A DNA stretch of 64,000 bases from Stenopsyche tienmushanensis (GCA_008973525.1 WACJ01000083.1:434001-498000), one strand, 5' to 3'. Counted from the first letter of the stretch, positions 11,768 through 25,650 are shown. The notes: generated from the letters alone by a model not told the origin. Program-made: numbers and translations.

Positions 11768-12170
11768 GGCTTTACTTGATGGTACGTAATCTGGCTGAAT
11801 TTGCTGGATGTCGTTCTTTATATTGACTTTGAAGGTATTAATTATTTGCAGTTTATCAGCATAGACATGCAGTTTTAGATAACTCCACAGAAATAAGTCT
11901 AAAGGCGTTAAATCGCACGATCTTGGTGCGTAGATCACATCACTGCTGCGCGAGATAACTCTGCCCTTAAATCGTTTGTGCAGAATGTCCATCGTGGCGT
12001 ACGAACCGATGATCCACCAGATCAAAATTCGCAACAAACAGTGATTTTTTCGGGATGCATTTAGTGCTGTTATCATCTCCAATCCGACAATTTTGCTTTT
12101 TCATACATCCATTCATCAAAAAATGGCCCTCGTCGTTTAAGATGATTTTTTGGCGAAATGTTTCATTTGA
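11768..12170 (-). pseudogene. DDE (IS630/Tc1-mariner-type) transposase relic
   Basis: On the minus strand, two overlapping frames read as one decayed transposase. The upstream frame has FRQKIILNDEGHFLMNGCMK with KQNCRIGDDN. The downstream frame has KRFKGRVISRSSDV, then RSCDLTPLDLFLWSYLKLHV, then a basic tail. These correspond to the first acidic catalytic motif (x-DE-x-HF-x-x-NG), the GRVISR segment and the third acidic motif (RSxDLTPLDxFLWGYLK) of a DDE_3 transposase widespread in insect genomes. At least one frameshift separates them and the N-terminal half is missing. The full-length protein is normally about 350 residues, so roughly a third remains. Confidence 0.75.
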
Positions 12171-15100
12171 TAATTTGCATACATTGTTCAACAATATAAC
12201 TTTCAATAATAATTTGCCATACATTATTAAATAATTTATAGTAAATTTTATAGATGTTACTTTAACAACTTGTACGCTATATTCTAACAAACTTCGAGCG
12301 TCCTTATTGAGATGTGGTGGTAATATTATGTGCATCATTGATCGGAAAAAGTACTCAATGCTCAATATATTTTAATAAGCAATACCAAGCAGAAAGCAAA
12401 AATAGTTGCTTGATACATGTTCGCAAATACGTTCTGCGTCCTCAGCATTCAACTCTTACAATTTAAAGCATACTTGTTTATCCTCAGATTTATGATTGCA
12501 TCGGTCTTTCAATGGGTATCCCGACCAATAGAACATCCTCTTCTGGCTTTAATGGCTCTTAACGCTTCACACGTTCCATCCTCGGACGGCTAATCAAGAA
12601 CTTTATGGCGGTTGTATCCAAAGCTCTGGACGTTGTGGTCGTTGAAGGCGGCCGATTTCAACAAACAGGATTCGGACCCGAGCCTCAAAAAAATGCGAAA
12701 AAACCGATCGTCACTCAAATGAATTGCTAGATTGAAATAGTGATCGTTCTTCACGCTTTGAGGATTTGCAGAGTGGTCATAGCTCGATCCAACATTCCTG
12801 GCAATGCACTCCATGAAGAAATAATGGCGCTAACTAAAATCGCGATACGGACTGCTTAAACGCTAATTTTCACTCACTTATAATTTTTTTTGTCGATGCA
12901 TCTGAATAATAAAAAAATCTTGCTTTCTTGGCTTCTATTCGCTTGACTGATGGATCGATCCAAATTGATTCAATTTCGATCGTTTAAAGCCTACATGTTA
13001 AATGATTGATATTTTGCACGTTTCTTATTGTTTTATTTGATTAGCTCGTTGCAAATTTTTAGATTGACGTCAATCGTCAATTTAATATTAAAAGTTCCTA
13101 GATCTTACTTTAAATCGAGGACGAATTGACGCAATGGAAAATTGTGAACTCTTTTATTATTCAAGGATTGTAAATATTTTATAGATATGCTCAATATGTT
13201 GATAACCAAAATATGATATTGGATGTATCGTTGAATTTTCATAGATCTTCCAGTCTTAAAAATATTGGTGTAGTGTCTATTCAAAGTGTTATGCTTATCC
13301 AACAACTCTATCGTTAAGGCATTCACAAAAAAATATCGGAGGTCAAATTCCTTCTGTATTCATGCTGATGTATGAATCAAATGTACCGATTGTGAATGGA
13401 CGTTGATGAGGTACTCGTTTTGCGTTGGAGGGCTTATGGTATGATGTTGATTTGTGCGAATAACCCCCATATAGTACGGTATAGGACCAAATGTTGGTAT
13501 AGTGGCTTAGGTCCTGGACTCTAGTACTATTGTAAATCTGAATTTGTCTACAAGCATAATAACATCATTTTTAGATGCCTCCCGTTGTATAAATTTATGG
13601 TATTTTTATGAATAAATTATCATCCAAAGTCTAAATGCTAATTACGAAATTGATCTATGGTCTTAAGAGAAATTCACATCGAATTTGCATACATTGTTTT
13701 TGTTATAAAAATCGAATTGTACAACGCCATTTTAGAAGAAACTTGCATGTTATTAACACAATCCAGACCGTTGTTTCGCTTAAAGTATCTGGAATCAAAG
13801 CGAGTTTTCAAGAATTTAAAAAAATAATATTAATGAAGTTTTCTGAGTACCAACACAAAGATTGCATGGTCGTTTTAAAATACAAAAGTGATACAAAAAC
13901 AGTAATAATAATGATTTTCTTCATTGATATGGATCATATATTTTTTTTTCTGAGTCAGTCATAGAAAATCAGAATATTTCAATAAAATAATATAGATGCG
14001 TAAAATGATCAAACTTTAAGGCAGATTTAACTTCTATAATAACATTTGAAATGAAACGCTATTGATCTCTAATACACATAGACTGCAGATTATTTTAATT
14101 TTTAGCATTAATTCTACATGTCTCGCACTCGTACGTCATCGCCAATAAAATATTGTTCAAATACTGCTCTTTTAACACAAAGATTTGTTCGTTAATATTG
14201 ATTCACAGAATGGTAGCGTGTTATCGAAGCAACCGCAGTACCATGGATCGTATTTGAGGAACATTTTTTGTGGCGCAAATATAAGCTAAGAATTTTCTTG
14301 CCTTGATAAAAATTTTCGGCAAATTTAACATTTAAACGACAGGATATCCTGTGCCAAATCGCCATATTAAAATTTTCGTAATTAATTCAATAGGGCCATA
14401 ACTATTCGTCTAACAAACGCTCGCTAATTTGACGGAAATGTTCGAACCTTGTTACGTTTGTCGAATTATTTTTCATCACTTTTGCACCATTGGCACATTT
14501 GAATATATTAAATATCGACAATTTATATTGTAATTTACCTTTTGTAATTTTCTGACATAGATTTGTCGTGTGACAAACAATACAGAGCCAATAGACCATT
14601 AGTCAAGCGTTCACCATAAAGAATACGCGCCGGTATGTCTTGTGATGTAACACACTTCCAATAATGGCTTAATATATATTACAGTCGTAAAGACATATTA
14701 CATATGTCTACACATAAATAGGCTAAAAAATATCGACAAATTGTACAACATCGCCCCGAGATATAATCTTAGGGCGATATTATTAGAATTCGGCGAAGAA
14801 AACCTTCATCGACATACGTCAAAATCATACTCAATTATTATCATATAAAAATTAATGTTAATTTTCGCAAAATATGTACATTCATTTGGCAATGTTTATT
14901 ATTGTTGTAAGATGATAATGTTGTTCTTATACATTTTCAAGATGGAATGATGCTGATCGAACAAAAACATGTTTACGATGCCTTCAGCCTTAACCCTTTC
15001 GGCGAAAGATGTTTCAATCAAGCAGTTCGACAATTCCATAGGCTCTCGATTAACCCTTCGATTTGGCGAGTAAACAACGTGTCAAATCAATTTCGATTAC

Positions 15101-15340
15101 GAATTCATAGCGCCCGTTGCATGAATAATTAAGCTGTGGACATTTGACGAATTTCATGCGCTATCTACATAATAATTTGGTGATATTGCTATGAGCAATA
15201 GGGCGGCTATGGAGATATTTTGCATAATTCGATTTTGCATCGATGAAATATCTCTCTTATAAATCGGAACAAATTTAGTAAATTTAAGAAGACCGGAAAG
15301 TAATCAAAATTTTGAGCCGATCCCCTTTTTAGAAATATAT
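12171..15340. other. AT-rich stretch, no gene recognised
   Basis: The 109-codon frame at 13635-13964 and the 74-codon minus frame at 12590-12814 are not recognisable. Bases 12520-12840 are GC-richer than their surroundings without an assignable reason. Confidence 0.5.
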
Positions 15341-15515
15341 AGAAATGACCGAATATTGTGTGCAATCGATAGTGTTTATTTATTTATATACAAACTTCAT
15401 ACACGCTGCAATGGTCCTGATAGATAAATGGATTTGTACGGATGATAAGTGGCGGATATACAAATATAGCATCTAAGTTTATGATGATTTAAAATTAGCT
15501 CACTACTCAAGACGA
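15341..15515 (+). mobile_element. MITE D, copy 3 (fragment)
   Basis: This fragment holds only the right-hand part of the D repeat, from GACCGAATATTGTGTGCAAT to TTAGCTCACTACTCAAGACG. The terminal TTAA is lost. Confidence 0.55.
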
Positions 15516-15744
15516 GACTAGAACGAAAACCCCCAAATATTGAATGATGATGTACTTACATCACATCATCATCAATTGTGGTATTGTAAAATAAGCCTGA
15601 TTGTCGTCGTATATTTAAATGAAATAAATAAGGAATTTAAGTATTACATTAATTGTCGCTAAACGCATTACAACAGAAGATAACAATATGCACATGACTT
15701 GCGATAAGAAGTAAATATAATGGTTTTTTACTCCTAATTTTGTA

Positions 15745-16245
15745 TCTCTCCGTAATATAATTAAGAATCACATCAAAGTATTATAGTATATAATAATTCA
15801 TCTGCAGCGACGGAAATAAATAATTTGTCGGGAAATCGGGAATTTTGCGATTTTTAGTCCGTGTCTCAGCAGAAAAAAATTTTATCAGTTACATTGATGG
15901 TGTTATACGAAAATGAGGGCTCACGCGATCATCAACTCGAACTAGCACATAAATATCTGATGACGATACTTCCAACGAGTGTGGAAGCTGAGCGTGCATT
16001 TTCATCAGTAAGTTGTCTGACTTCCAAAATCAGATCCAGACTAAATGACGAAACACTAATGTTTAATGTTAATGTTACTTCGGGCATATTTTCAAAATAA
16101 TATTTGAATTTTTTAGTGTTTTATTTATCTATTTTTGAATTGTATTTTAATCTTTTCTTAAATAAATAAAATTCTTTGGCCTTCAAGTGATATTTTATAC
16201 TGAACAAATGGACTTATTAGTAATTTTTGATCAAATTAAAAGCCA
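15745..16245 (+). mobile_element. hAT family copy 3, longest coding remnant
   Basis: This copy joins the family at TTTGTATCTCTCCGTAATAT and runs through the transposase C-terminus to TTTTTGATCAAATTAAAAG. Both terminal inverted repeats are missing. Its 3' part (about 16031-16166) is the counterpart of the hAT piece carried by the LINE at the start of the window. Confidence 0.75.
15861..16100 (+). pseudogene. hAT transposase C-terminal domain remnant
   Basis: The frame of 79 codons contains LAHKYLMTILPTSVEAERAF, SSVSCLTSKIRSRLND and a short tail. It is the complete C-terminal part of the hAT dimerisation domain, including the SKIRSRL segment missing from the 3.7-kb copy. A full hAT transposase has 600-700 residues with a BED finger and an RNase-H-like core, neither of which is here. 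The Met at its start is fortuitous. It is the best-preserved hAT coding piece in the window. Confidence 0.8.
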
Positions 16246-16248
16246 TCA

Positions 16249-16324
16249 TTAACGCATTGGCGGACACGTCTGCACTGTGCGTCATCTTTTCATACCAAAA
16301 CTGATGCATAATGCAGACGTGTCC
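16249..16324. repeat. TTAA-led palindrome with 13-bp arms
   Basis: TTAACGCATTGG is followed by GGACACGTCTGCA (16262-16274), which returns inverted as TGCAGACGTGTCC (16312-16324). The inner arms are partly complementary too. The TTAACGCATT start resembles the piggyBac-like end at 33183. No matching right TTAA is seen. Confidence 0.6.
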
Positions 16325-17221
16325 GTCCGATAAAAATGTTCTTTCCTATGTATGGTAGAACATTAGGAATAATTAATTTTAAATCAAATTTAAATTGCTT
16401 CAACCTGTTTAGACTAACGCAATATTATTAACAAAAAAATCTTCAATAAGGTCAAGAAATTGAAGAGTCATTAGTTTATGTGCTCAGAACAAACATTATG
16501 GAATAACAACAATTGTAATATTAAATTTTAATTAAAAATTGAATGGACGATGACAAAAAGTAGTTTCATGGAAATTATTTTAAAAATAATATTTATGTTT
16601 TTATTGTCTTTAAAAAATTATTACTTCTCGGTTTTCCTCATATATTGTATATAACATGTTGAATTTATGAATATTTTTTTTTTTTACAATAGCATATCGT
16701 TGCTCAAACGATCATTAAAAAATTGCATGCAAATTTTACGTACAGTAAATTTGAATTTATGTAAATTAATTTGTTTGTGGACCTTTGAGTGATGTTTTTC
16801 AAATCTCAGCTGAAGATGTACTTTGTAATACAAGCACTCGGGTTTTAATATCTCAATGTATCAAAAGATCAACGATTTGAATGATATTCGAAATTATGTG
16901 CGACCAAAACTGGAAAGCTTCCCCACATTAAAAATCACAAATGAAGGAGAGCGTGGGAAAGAATGCATTGTTGAAAATGAAATAAAAGTAACGACACACA
17001 CTAGAACATATGACAGTTGGTCGTATGTAGCATACAGACACATGTTTTCTTTTCAAGAAGATGAACAATGGAAGAAAGCTTAATATGCAGACGAAGCAAT
17101 TGCATAAGTCAACAACCAGACGCGCTCCAAAAAATTTACGATTCATGCAAAAAATAAATGCAGACAACCTCCATATAATTTCTTCGAACGTCGGATCAGA
17201 AAATCATTACAATGGATTTTG
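16325..17221. other. AT-rich stretch, no gene recognised
   Basis: The frame at 16856-17083 is hydrophilic and of unknown type. I see no repeat match. Confidence 0.45.
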
Positions 17222-17465
17222 TGAAGTGAAACTTCTATAAGTGCGGTAGGGCAAATTGGGATAAACGAGACGAAAAGTGAAACTTCAGCAGCAGTTGATC
17301 GGAAAGAGATAGATAACCGTTTGTAGTATCACCGTCGCACGCGCTCATACATAGATATGATGCGCGCATGCGTCGCGTCTATTATGCATCTATACGGAGC
17401 ATAAAGCAACCAGTAGCACTTTTTATATATTACACAAACACAGTTTAAGCTTATAAATTTCCATT
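17222..17465 (-). repeat. Interspersed repeat C, copy 1 (minus)
   Basis: The reverse complement matches 28560-28812 along its length: GTGTTTGTGTAATA, a CpG-rich core around CGCATGCGCG, then CAACTGC..GGAGTTTCACTTTTCGT and a CTTCACTT end. The core is much more GC-rich than the flanks. No coding sequence and no recognised class. Confidence 0.6.
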
Positions 17466-19959
17466 GTGATTGATGAAGCAAATTTGGTACCTATAATTCA
17501 AACAACGATAGTACCAAAGAAAACGAGAAAATTATTAATAGTTTTGCACGAAAAATGTCTAGATATAGCAGCAATAGAAAATTTTCAATTCATTTCGATT
17601 CAAGTATTTTCTTCAAAACAATAATTCGTTTTTTTGAAATCTAACCAAACCGCAATTATGGATATTTTCGTTTATCAAAATATGCTAAAAGGCAAATAGA
17701 TATTATTGTGCTTAAAAATGCTGATTCAAATGTCATCTCAAAATGAAACTCGCATAATATAAATATAAATACCACGATAAAATAACTATATTTACCACAC
17801 AAAACATCACATAAATGTGAGATTGTATTAATAAACACTGTCGACTTGTTTTAAAATGTTGATAAAAGATCACAAAAACACAACGAAGCTCAAAAAAGAA
17901 AAATATGTATATGCTCATAAGCTCGACTATTTGTATGTCTGTCTCTCTGAAATGTGTTTATAACGCTTATATTAACATAAATATGATAATTTCAGGATGA
18001 TTCGATGCTGTGAATTAAAAAATTCGGCAATCAAAGTCTACAGTTAATAGGGATGATTTTTGTGGCAATGTTACATAGCCTCTTATAACACGAATTATAT
18101 TAGAAACCAAGCGATCGTGTTATACTGAAGTTTACCTGGTATATTAAACTGAACTCTCCATACATCTAAAAATAATCGCACAAAAAATCGTTACGAAATT
18201 GTAACGCATTACAACGATTTCGTTACATAACGTACGACGTGTAATTTATATCTCGTCATACATGCAACCGAACTGATTGTTTATTATTCAATACAACAAA
18301 TAGATTGTGTCATGTCATTAAAAAACAATAAGACGGCGCTAATAACAATCCAGATATAAAAAATAGATTTATATTATTACAATTTACATCGATTAATAGA
18401 ACGCCGGAGCGAAAACCGAAACTGAACCGATTCGAAAATATCGAGTTTTTGGCATATTTTTGCATATTATGTTCTAAATTATGCTAGAAAATAAGCTTTT
18501 AATACAAATGCTGAATCGTAAATCGGAAAAACTATTATTTTTCCCGGAAAATAACCACAATCGAATCGATAGAAATGTATGAAACTGAACCGGAATCGAA
18601 ACCGAATTGAAAAAATAACGATTCAAATCCTCACTGTTCTTATTGATTTGATAAAATATGCATTATCTATATTTATATACATTCAATGTAATACATGTTA
18701 TCAAAGAATCTTTATATAAACTAAATTTTTAATTGAAAACATGACCTAAGTTTATTTCAAACCTCAACTGTTAGATTACAAACAACTAGCGTATAACCAC
18801 ATTTGATAAGATTATACGTATTTTATGAACCTTTTCATGGGTATTCAAAATAGTGGACGGTACAGAAATACCGAAAAAATAGCACATTTGCAGATGATGT
18901 CATTATGTGTTCGTTTGAGGAATTTGTCGATGACGAGTAGATAAATTTCCATACAGAATTTTTCTAGCGAATCTGATCTATGGCGAGCCCACGCGTTCAG
19001 CAAATTCGGACAGTCTGTCCTAAAATACTTTACGACTTCCGTCTGGACTGCCAATTATTTTCGAGCACATTCCCGAAATTCAAGAGCCATTTTCAGGAAG
19101 CTCAAGAGATTCTTGCATGAAGTAAACCGCCATGTAATGTCGGCCATGGCACTCGATTCACTTTCTCCGGGTTAGTGATCTCGGCAGCTGATGAAGAAGT
19201 ATAAAAAAACCCAACCACGCTTAGAATTACGACAATAATAAAGCAGCGTCCATTTTATTATTAGGATTACGAAATGTGGTCATAATGTGACTTTGCATAA
19301 TGTGACAGGTGAATTTTGGGCCCGGTGCAGCAAGTTCTTTGTGCTTCCGCAATTGATGAAAGATTTAATTGAATACCACGAAAGAAGCACATGGATATAA
19401 ACAAAAAATGCATTGAAAAGTTCTGCATATCTTCGGGTTATGATTGTGAAACTTTTTCATAGAAGAATTTGAAGTGAAAGTCACTTAGATCGATAAACAT
19501 GGTACTAAAATCACTCGCACGACGTAACATCTCAGCAATGTTACATGTTAATTTAACATATTTTATGATACAATGTCTTGATGATTTTGAACTTTACAAT
19601 GTGAATTGCAATATACAATAATTGCCTATGAAAAACCACATATTAATACTTCTGGGGATTGAAATGTAATATTTTTGGTTTTATTATAAAACATAAACCC
19701 ACAGTTAACATATAACACAACGATCAACCACATTTTTCTTTGGAATTTTTTTCATCCATAGGAAGCTTAATAATAAGGAAAAATATTGCATTACGCACAG
19801 AGGAAACGTTCATTTATGTTATCAATATTACATTTTTTTGAATAAAAGCTATAATTGAAAATCAAATCATTGATCAAAGTAAAACAGTAGTTTTTTTTAA
19901 ATATCTAAACATTTATGATGCAATATACAATATGAGCCATAAAATCGGCTTTAAATGTG
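17466..19959. other. AT-rich stretch, minor repeat traces
   Basis: Bases 18410-18620 carry repeated GAACCGA/ACCGAAT-type words, loosely echoed inverted at 47705-47840. Bases 19190-19265 show AGTATAAAAAAACCC followed by AATAATAAAGC, an LTR-like order without clear ends. No gene was recognised. Confidence 0.45.
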
Positions 19960-20160
19960 TATACAGACATTCTGCACGTCCCTTGACAAAGAAATCCAGT
20001 GGTGTCAGGTCTAGTAACCGTGCGAGCCACGGAAGAGGGCACGTCCCCAGGCAAATAAATCCAGTGGTGTCAGGTCTGGTGACCGTATGAGCCACGGAAT
20101 AGGGCTGCTAAAATAATTTATTTTAACGGCAGAGGTGCCCACAAAAGAAATCTTCGTTTC
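19960..20160 (-). mobile_element. Mariner-type element B fragment with tandem duplication
   Basis: On the minus strand it encodes PWLIRSPDLTPLDLFAWGRA and then, about 60 bp on, PLPWLARLLDLTPLDFF. That is a tandem duplication of the segment around the third catalytic Asp. The duplication has the same unit as in the 6273-6715 copy, and the adjoining CCCACAAAAGAAATCTT is also shared. Neither terminal repeat is present. Confidence 0.7.
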
Positions 20161-21769
20161 GTGGGCCACCGAAATGAGCGTGTTAAACGCTTGCATAATC
20201 AAATATTTCAAAATCACTCGATACAAATACATATAACATGAGATTTTTTTCCTTATCCTTATAAAAAAAATTGCATTATCGAATGCTTTGCGTTGATAAT
20301 CATATATCATATATAACATTTTCGAAGAAAGCTTCAATAAAGTCTTAATTGAATTCAGTGGTAAATAAGCAATTCCTAGAATGCTTAAGATGAAGGTGTC
20401 AATACACGAATGATTGATCGCAAATGTATTTATTGATCTTCTTAAAGAAAATCAATCCAAGACATCGTAGCAAAAACATAATGAATGTGTTTCTCGCATA
20501 CACACGAGGAAAACTCATGCGAAAATTGATTATGTTACGAAAACAACTTTTTGCGTCAATCGCATTCCATTTTCACACACTAATCGAAGTTTTTATTTGT
20601 TTATTTTGCATATTATCGACTGTATATTTTAGAAGCACTGAACTGGCGTTAAAGATACTAGTTGATTTCTATACAAGGGCACAAAAGGTGATTTAATTTC
20701 ATTGTATGTACTTGCATTCCAAGCCTGTGATTATTATACCAGTCGAATAAGAATGCTTCATACGAGTCATTGATTCCTTATTTCTATTAATAATTCAATG
20801 GGATTCTGAAACCTTGCATGTCACGAATGCCATCGATTAATAATTCACCATGAGAATCAATGGAATGCGCGAAATTTTCCAGATCCGATGATCCTCATTG
20901 ATCTTCTCTTATCTGAAATTCCTTTTCAAATGATGATATCCTAACATAACCACACGTGGAAAATGATGGAAACTCACCATACGGAAAAGTCCCTTTCTAG
21001 AAATCTCCTTTGGAGATCGTCTACATGCGATTATACATACGACACCTTGAGAAGTTCGAATCCCGCGATAAATAACCGACGTCTCACAAGAAGGTGTATT
21101 ACCATAAATATTAATTATGCAAGTAATAAATCTGCCGCAAGGTGCGTCTTAAATTCATGAATTATGAAGCACACATTCTCAACATTTTTCGCTCTTTGCC
21201 CCCCCACTTGGCTTGTATTCAAAGCAAAATGACGATAGCTTGTGTAAATAGTCCGTTTTTATATTTAATAATAGTCAACCGCCGTTTCCGCTCTACAAAA
21301 GCGTTATCAAAGCGTTCACAACTTAAACGTGACTTTCATATCTTACTTTAACACCACACAGTTAGAATGCCGGTTCAACGGCGCACAAATAATCCTGATT
21401 TATTTTTGAATAGCTCATTTTAGCAAATATTTTATTTTTGATCGACTGCAATTTGTTATTTTGTGGTTATTTATTTAAAAAAAAATCTGAATGAAAACAT
21501 ATTTTGTCAACTGAACTAAATACGAGGACATCTTGTTTTGTATCGGATTGCTTTTGGAATGTCAGAATATATTATAATAAAGGGACCGCAAAGTAATCAA
21601 AAAATTGAAATCTAACCCTTTTACTATCATTTTGCATTGAGACATGGTTCAAGAAACATATGTTGTGGATGTATTGCTTATTTTTTTGAGTTATTTATAA
21701 ACAATATAAATGTTATCAATATATAAGGATCGTTTACATACATTTATGAAGTAACTGATATACAGTGTA
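20161..21769. other. AT-rich stretch, no gene recognised
   Basis: Nothing recognisable; the open frames at 20424-20696 and 20963-21351 lack any family signature. Confidence 0.45.
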
Positions 21770-22260
21770 CTCTTGATTAGGGAATCCAATCCCGGGATCC
21801 CGGAGTGTTTTAGGTGCTTATGAATCCCGGGATTAATAAACGTAATCTCGGGTATATATATACAGTACATATATGTTTTTCAAATTGTTATACCTTTCCC
21901 TACCGGTGATGTATTTACTACACATCGACTCTAATAATGGGAATATCGATATGAAATATAATAGATACGGGGTTCAGATTTTTTGTGTTCCTCCATAATA
22001 TAATTACGAATCACACCAAAGTATTTTAGTATATAAGTATTCATCTGCAGCGACGGAAATAAATAATTTGTCGGGAAATCGGGAGTTTTGCGAGTTTTAG
22101 TCCGTGTTAATATTTGATTATTTTATAAACAAATAGACTTATTAGTAATTTTTGATCAAATGTATCAATGTAATTTCCTAAACTATTGATTTTGGGATGG
22201 TTTAATATCGAAATCCCGGGATCGAAATTTTGAATCAGAATTGGATTCTCTACTCTTGAT
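21770..22260 (+). mobile_element. hAT family copy 4, complete ends with 8-bp TSD
   Basis: The element is 475 bp (21778-22252). It starts TAGGGAATCCAATCCCGGGA and ends, inverted, TAGAGAATCCAATTC. CTCTTGAT lies immediately outside both ends (21770-21777 and 22253-22260). An 8-bp duplication is the hallmark of hAT transposition. It has the same internal blocks as copies 1-3 but no transposase domain: the region from TTTTAGTCCGTGTTAATATT jumps to CTTATTAGTAATTTTTGATC. This copy defines the family termini. Confidence 0.85.
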
Positions 22261-25200
22261 TATCTGGGTGCGGATTATCCGGTTTGCGGATGATTATGAG
22301 ATGAACACAACAAAACGAACACAATACTACACAGGTCAAGACTGAAGAAACAAAACTCTTCAAAGATGTGTTCATGTCTTAATTACCTTGGTTCTCAAAA
22401 CAACTGGACAATGGAATTTAAGAAAGCGCTTAACCAAGGCTTTTCTCGAAATTTTCGAGAAATCTTTAGAAATATATAATTTAAATTTACATTTTCAGAG
22501 GGTTGGATGTACTCATACATTTTTCATGTTAATGATCAAAAATAAGGAGAAAAATCAAGACATGCGCCACGAAGACAGGCGTTAATGAGTTTGAAGTGTT
22601 CCTTGAATAATAAGTATGGATAAGACGTTCATTAGTTTGATCATTAACTTACAAACGATTTTTTGTAGGAATGTTGTTAGAAAAATTATGTGGAATTGCT
22701 CTGATGTGCCGTTCCCTAGAACATTGATACTTAGTGGCCTATTATGGTGGGTGTGTGATTTTCCAATGAAACATCTCGTAGGACGTTGGACGCAGAAGGC
22801 AAGAAGTGTTTGCATAAGACAGTCGAAGCTTCCATTTGGATCTTTTAACGATCGTCTGATGCAATCCAAGGCACGCAAACACGCAAGATGTCCAAATCTA
22901 GGAAGCTGTGGACATGTCGTCGGCTCGTGGCGTCTTTTAAAATGGTTTTTGTGGCATTCCCGATGATTGTGCCGGGGTCGTGAATCAGATGATTCCGATG
23001 GCGAATCGTCTCCGGTTTTTTAAGTTAGTCACCGGGAGAGTGTAGCAAGCGTGACGCTTAATTGAATAATATGGACAATTGGTCGTAATGAACGGGATCA
23101 TCCATCATTGTGGTCCAATGCAGTGGAGGGTCCAGCATCGCAGCGCCGTGATTTGAGAGCACCTCCATCGACGCTTTCTTCTCGTAAAAGATTCGACCTC
23201 CTCCGACGGCCATTCCATTCAACATTGATTGTTGTTCTCGATTATACAGGTTCTGCTTGTTTCGCATACCTGTTTGTTTACAATCCTCGCGAATAACACG
23301 AAATGTGTCAAAATCTCACAAGCGTGAATGAAGTGGAGAAACTTTATTTGAAGGAAAGTTGTTCAAAATCATTTAGATTTTTTTCCCCGCCCATAAACGC
23401 ATGATTGGTAAAAGCCGCATAATACACCTAACTATAATTTATCAATCGATCAAATCACTGCCTTCCGACTATGCAAATTAATTTCATATTTTTATACGAT
23501 CATTTTCATTCCTAATCTATGTGACATTTCGACATGATCGATGTCTTCGTCAGAACGTCGATTGTTTACATAGTACATAGAGGCAGACCTTGGCATTGAT
23601 TGCTCTTTATAAAATTGTCATGCAACAATGTATTGCATAATGCCTTTAAAAGTGCATTCAATTACAGCGGCAATCGTTTTGATGCGCTGTTAACGAATGG
23701 CACTTCAATTGGTCTATGATATTAATGCATACAGATTGTTTTTATTATTCCATTATAATATCATATGATTATAGAGACATAGAGAGAGCTCACCCAGCGG
23801 GCCACCCAGATGAATGTATCGAAGGGCTTTTTGCGTTTGTGATTCTAAGACTGATCAATTTTTTGGAAGAAAAATTACCCATGGCGATCATGTTAATTTT
23901 ATTGGATTAATTAATTGGAGAATTTAATATTAATCCTTCTGATTTTCCGATTTAATCAATAAATGTAAGAATGTGTATTGAATGAACATACAGACATACA
24001 TACACGTTATTTTAATTATGATGAAATCTACACAACGTCGCGTTCAACAACTTGTTATAAATTGTTGTTAAGTCCCTTGGGGCATGAATTTTAATTTGCC
24101 ACCATTGTGGCTTGATATATTAATTATTTAAGCAAAACAATGTATACAAATGTGCAAAATTTTGGCAATATGATTGGGGATAATTGATACAATTTATAAG
24201 CTTATAATTTGTAAATAAATATTAATAAATGGTATGATTTTCTTGTGATTGAAAATGATCGCTCGTATTGATGCATAATGGATATGAATAGTTCGAATGG
24301 ATTTAATTCATCAGGAATGGATGGAATATTTTTCATATAAATGCTCATTGACGAAGCATAAAATGTAATTTAATATTCGCCTAATAGCTTTTGAAAGTTG
24401 CTGCAAACTAGATGGTGATTGATGACCATTTGGAACGAAAAAACAGCTCGCGCAATCGCTCCATTATCTCCAACGGCCATCCAGCATTTCAATCGATACT
24501 CTTTAACCTTTACGCGATTGGATCGTCTCGAAAAAAATGCGAGATTTTTAAATACCAAATCAAGATTTTATTGATCCCATTAGAGTACCGTTAATAAGCT
24601 AGAAGATAATTCGGCATTGTATGCATGCGACTGAGAGTCGATCTGTCGGAACTGTTGAACTCGCGACCTTAAAGCGTCTCAATGGTCACGGGCATGGCTG
24701 TTGCCGGCTGAAAGCTAACACCCAGTCGGAAGAACTCCTCGAGAAGAACAATGGAGAAACTCGTCATCGGAGACAATTTGGAAGAGCTACTAATGTGCGA
24801 TATCGCTCTCGGAATTATCTCACCCACAATGGCAGCGTCACGAGGCTTTAATTGCGAAATCCTGAAACAAATGGAGAGCTGTCGACCCGACAACAATTGA
24901 GTGGCCACCTCTGACCTAAGAAACGGTGACCCATGAGCCATCGCCGCTCACGTGCTCAGGCCAATTCAGAACCCATGGACTACTGTGTAGATAATTGCTA
25001 GGTAATCTACGATGAGTGCACCAGGTCGGATTCTCGGTATAAAAAATATCAATCGTTTTTTTTTGCGATTAGAATAATAAGATGTGGGGCAATTTAGCGA
25101 CGATTCAGTGTATACAGTCATCTTTGGCGTCGAGATTTAATTGCTAATCGTAATGGCATTAAAATTACAGGTTGCAACAATGAGATGACACGCAAGACCT

Positions 25201-25499
25201 AAGACTTTGCATGTAAACTGCATTCTGAATTATTTTTGGGTCACTTATATATTATACCTTGTAACAATTGTCAATAAGTGCATGGACTTGTCTCATATGG
25301 ATCCATGACATTTTTGACGCGCTCCAATAGAAACCGAAGCGACAAGCAGTCAACAAAACTCATTCACCATGTTCAAACATTTCAAGCTAGTATTAAAGCA
25401 ACCTGGTCCCTGCCGCCCACTAATAGCATTCAGGCTTTCATATTATTACATCTATGAAAGATGATGTAAATCCAGAGGAGAATCAAGAAAAATAATTAA
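22261..25499. other. Unassigned stretch with two GC-richer patches
   Basis: Bases 22700-23300 and 24640-24960 are less AT-rich than the surroundings and carry overlapping open frames on both strands (22616-22966 plus, 24669-24941 minus). None matches a family I know. They may be old repeats, conserved noncoding sequence or unrecognised exons. The remainder is AT-rich without features. Confidence 0.45.
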
Positions 25500-25650
25500 G
25501 ATGTATTTGTGTAATATATAAAAAGTGCTATTGATTGCCTAATGCTGCGTAAATACATAGTAAATACGACGCATGCGCGTACCGTGTCTATGAATAGTGT
25601 GAGACACTACAAACGATTCTCTCTTACTTTTTTCACTACAAAATGCCTGC
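25500..25650 (+). repeat. Interspersed repeat C, copy 2
   Basis: It shares GTGTAATA, TGATTGCCTAATGCT, ACATAGTAAATACGACGCATG and CTACAAACGATTCTCTCT with the other C copies. Compared with the 28.6-kb copy the GC-rich core is shortened. Confidence 0.55.
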
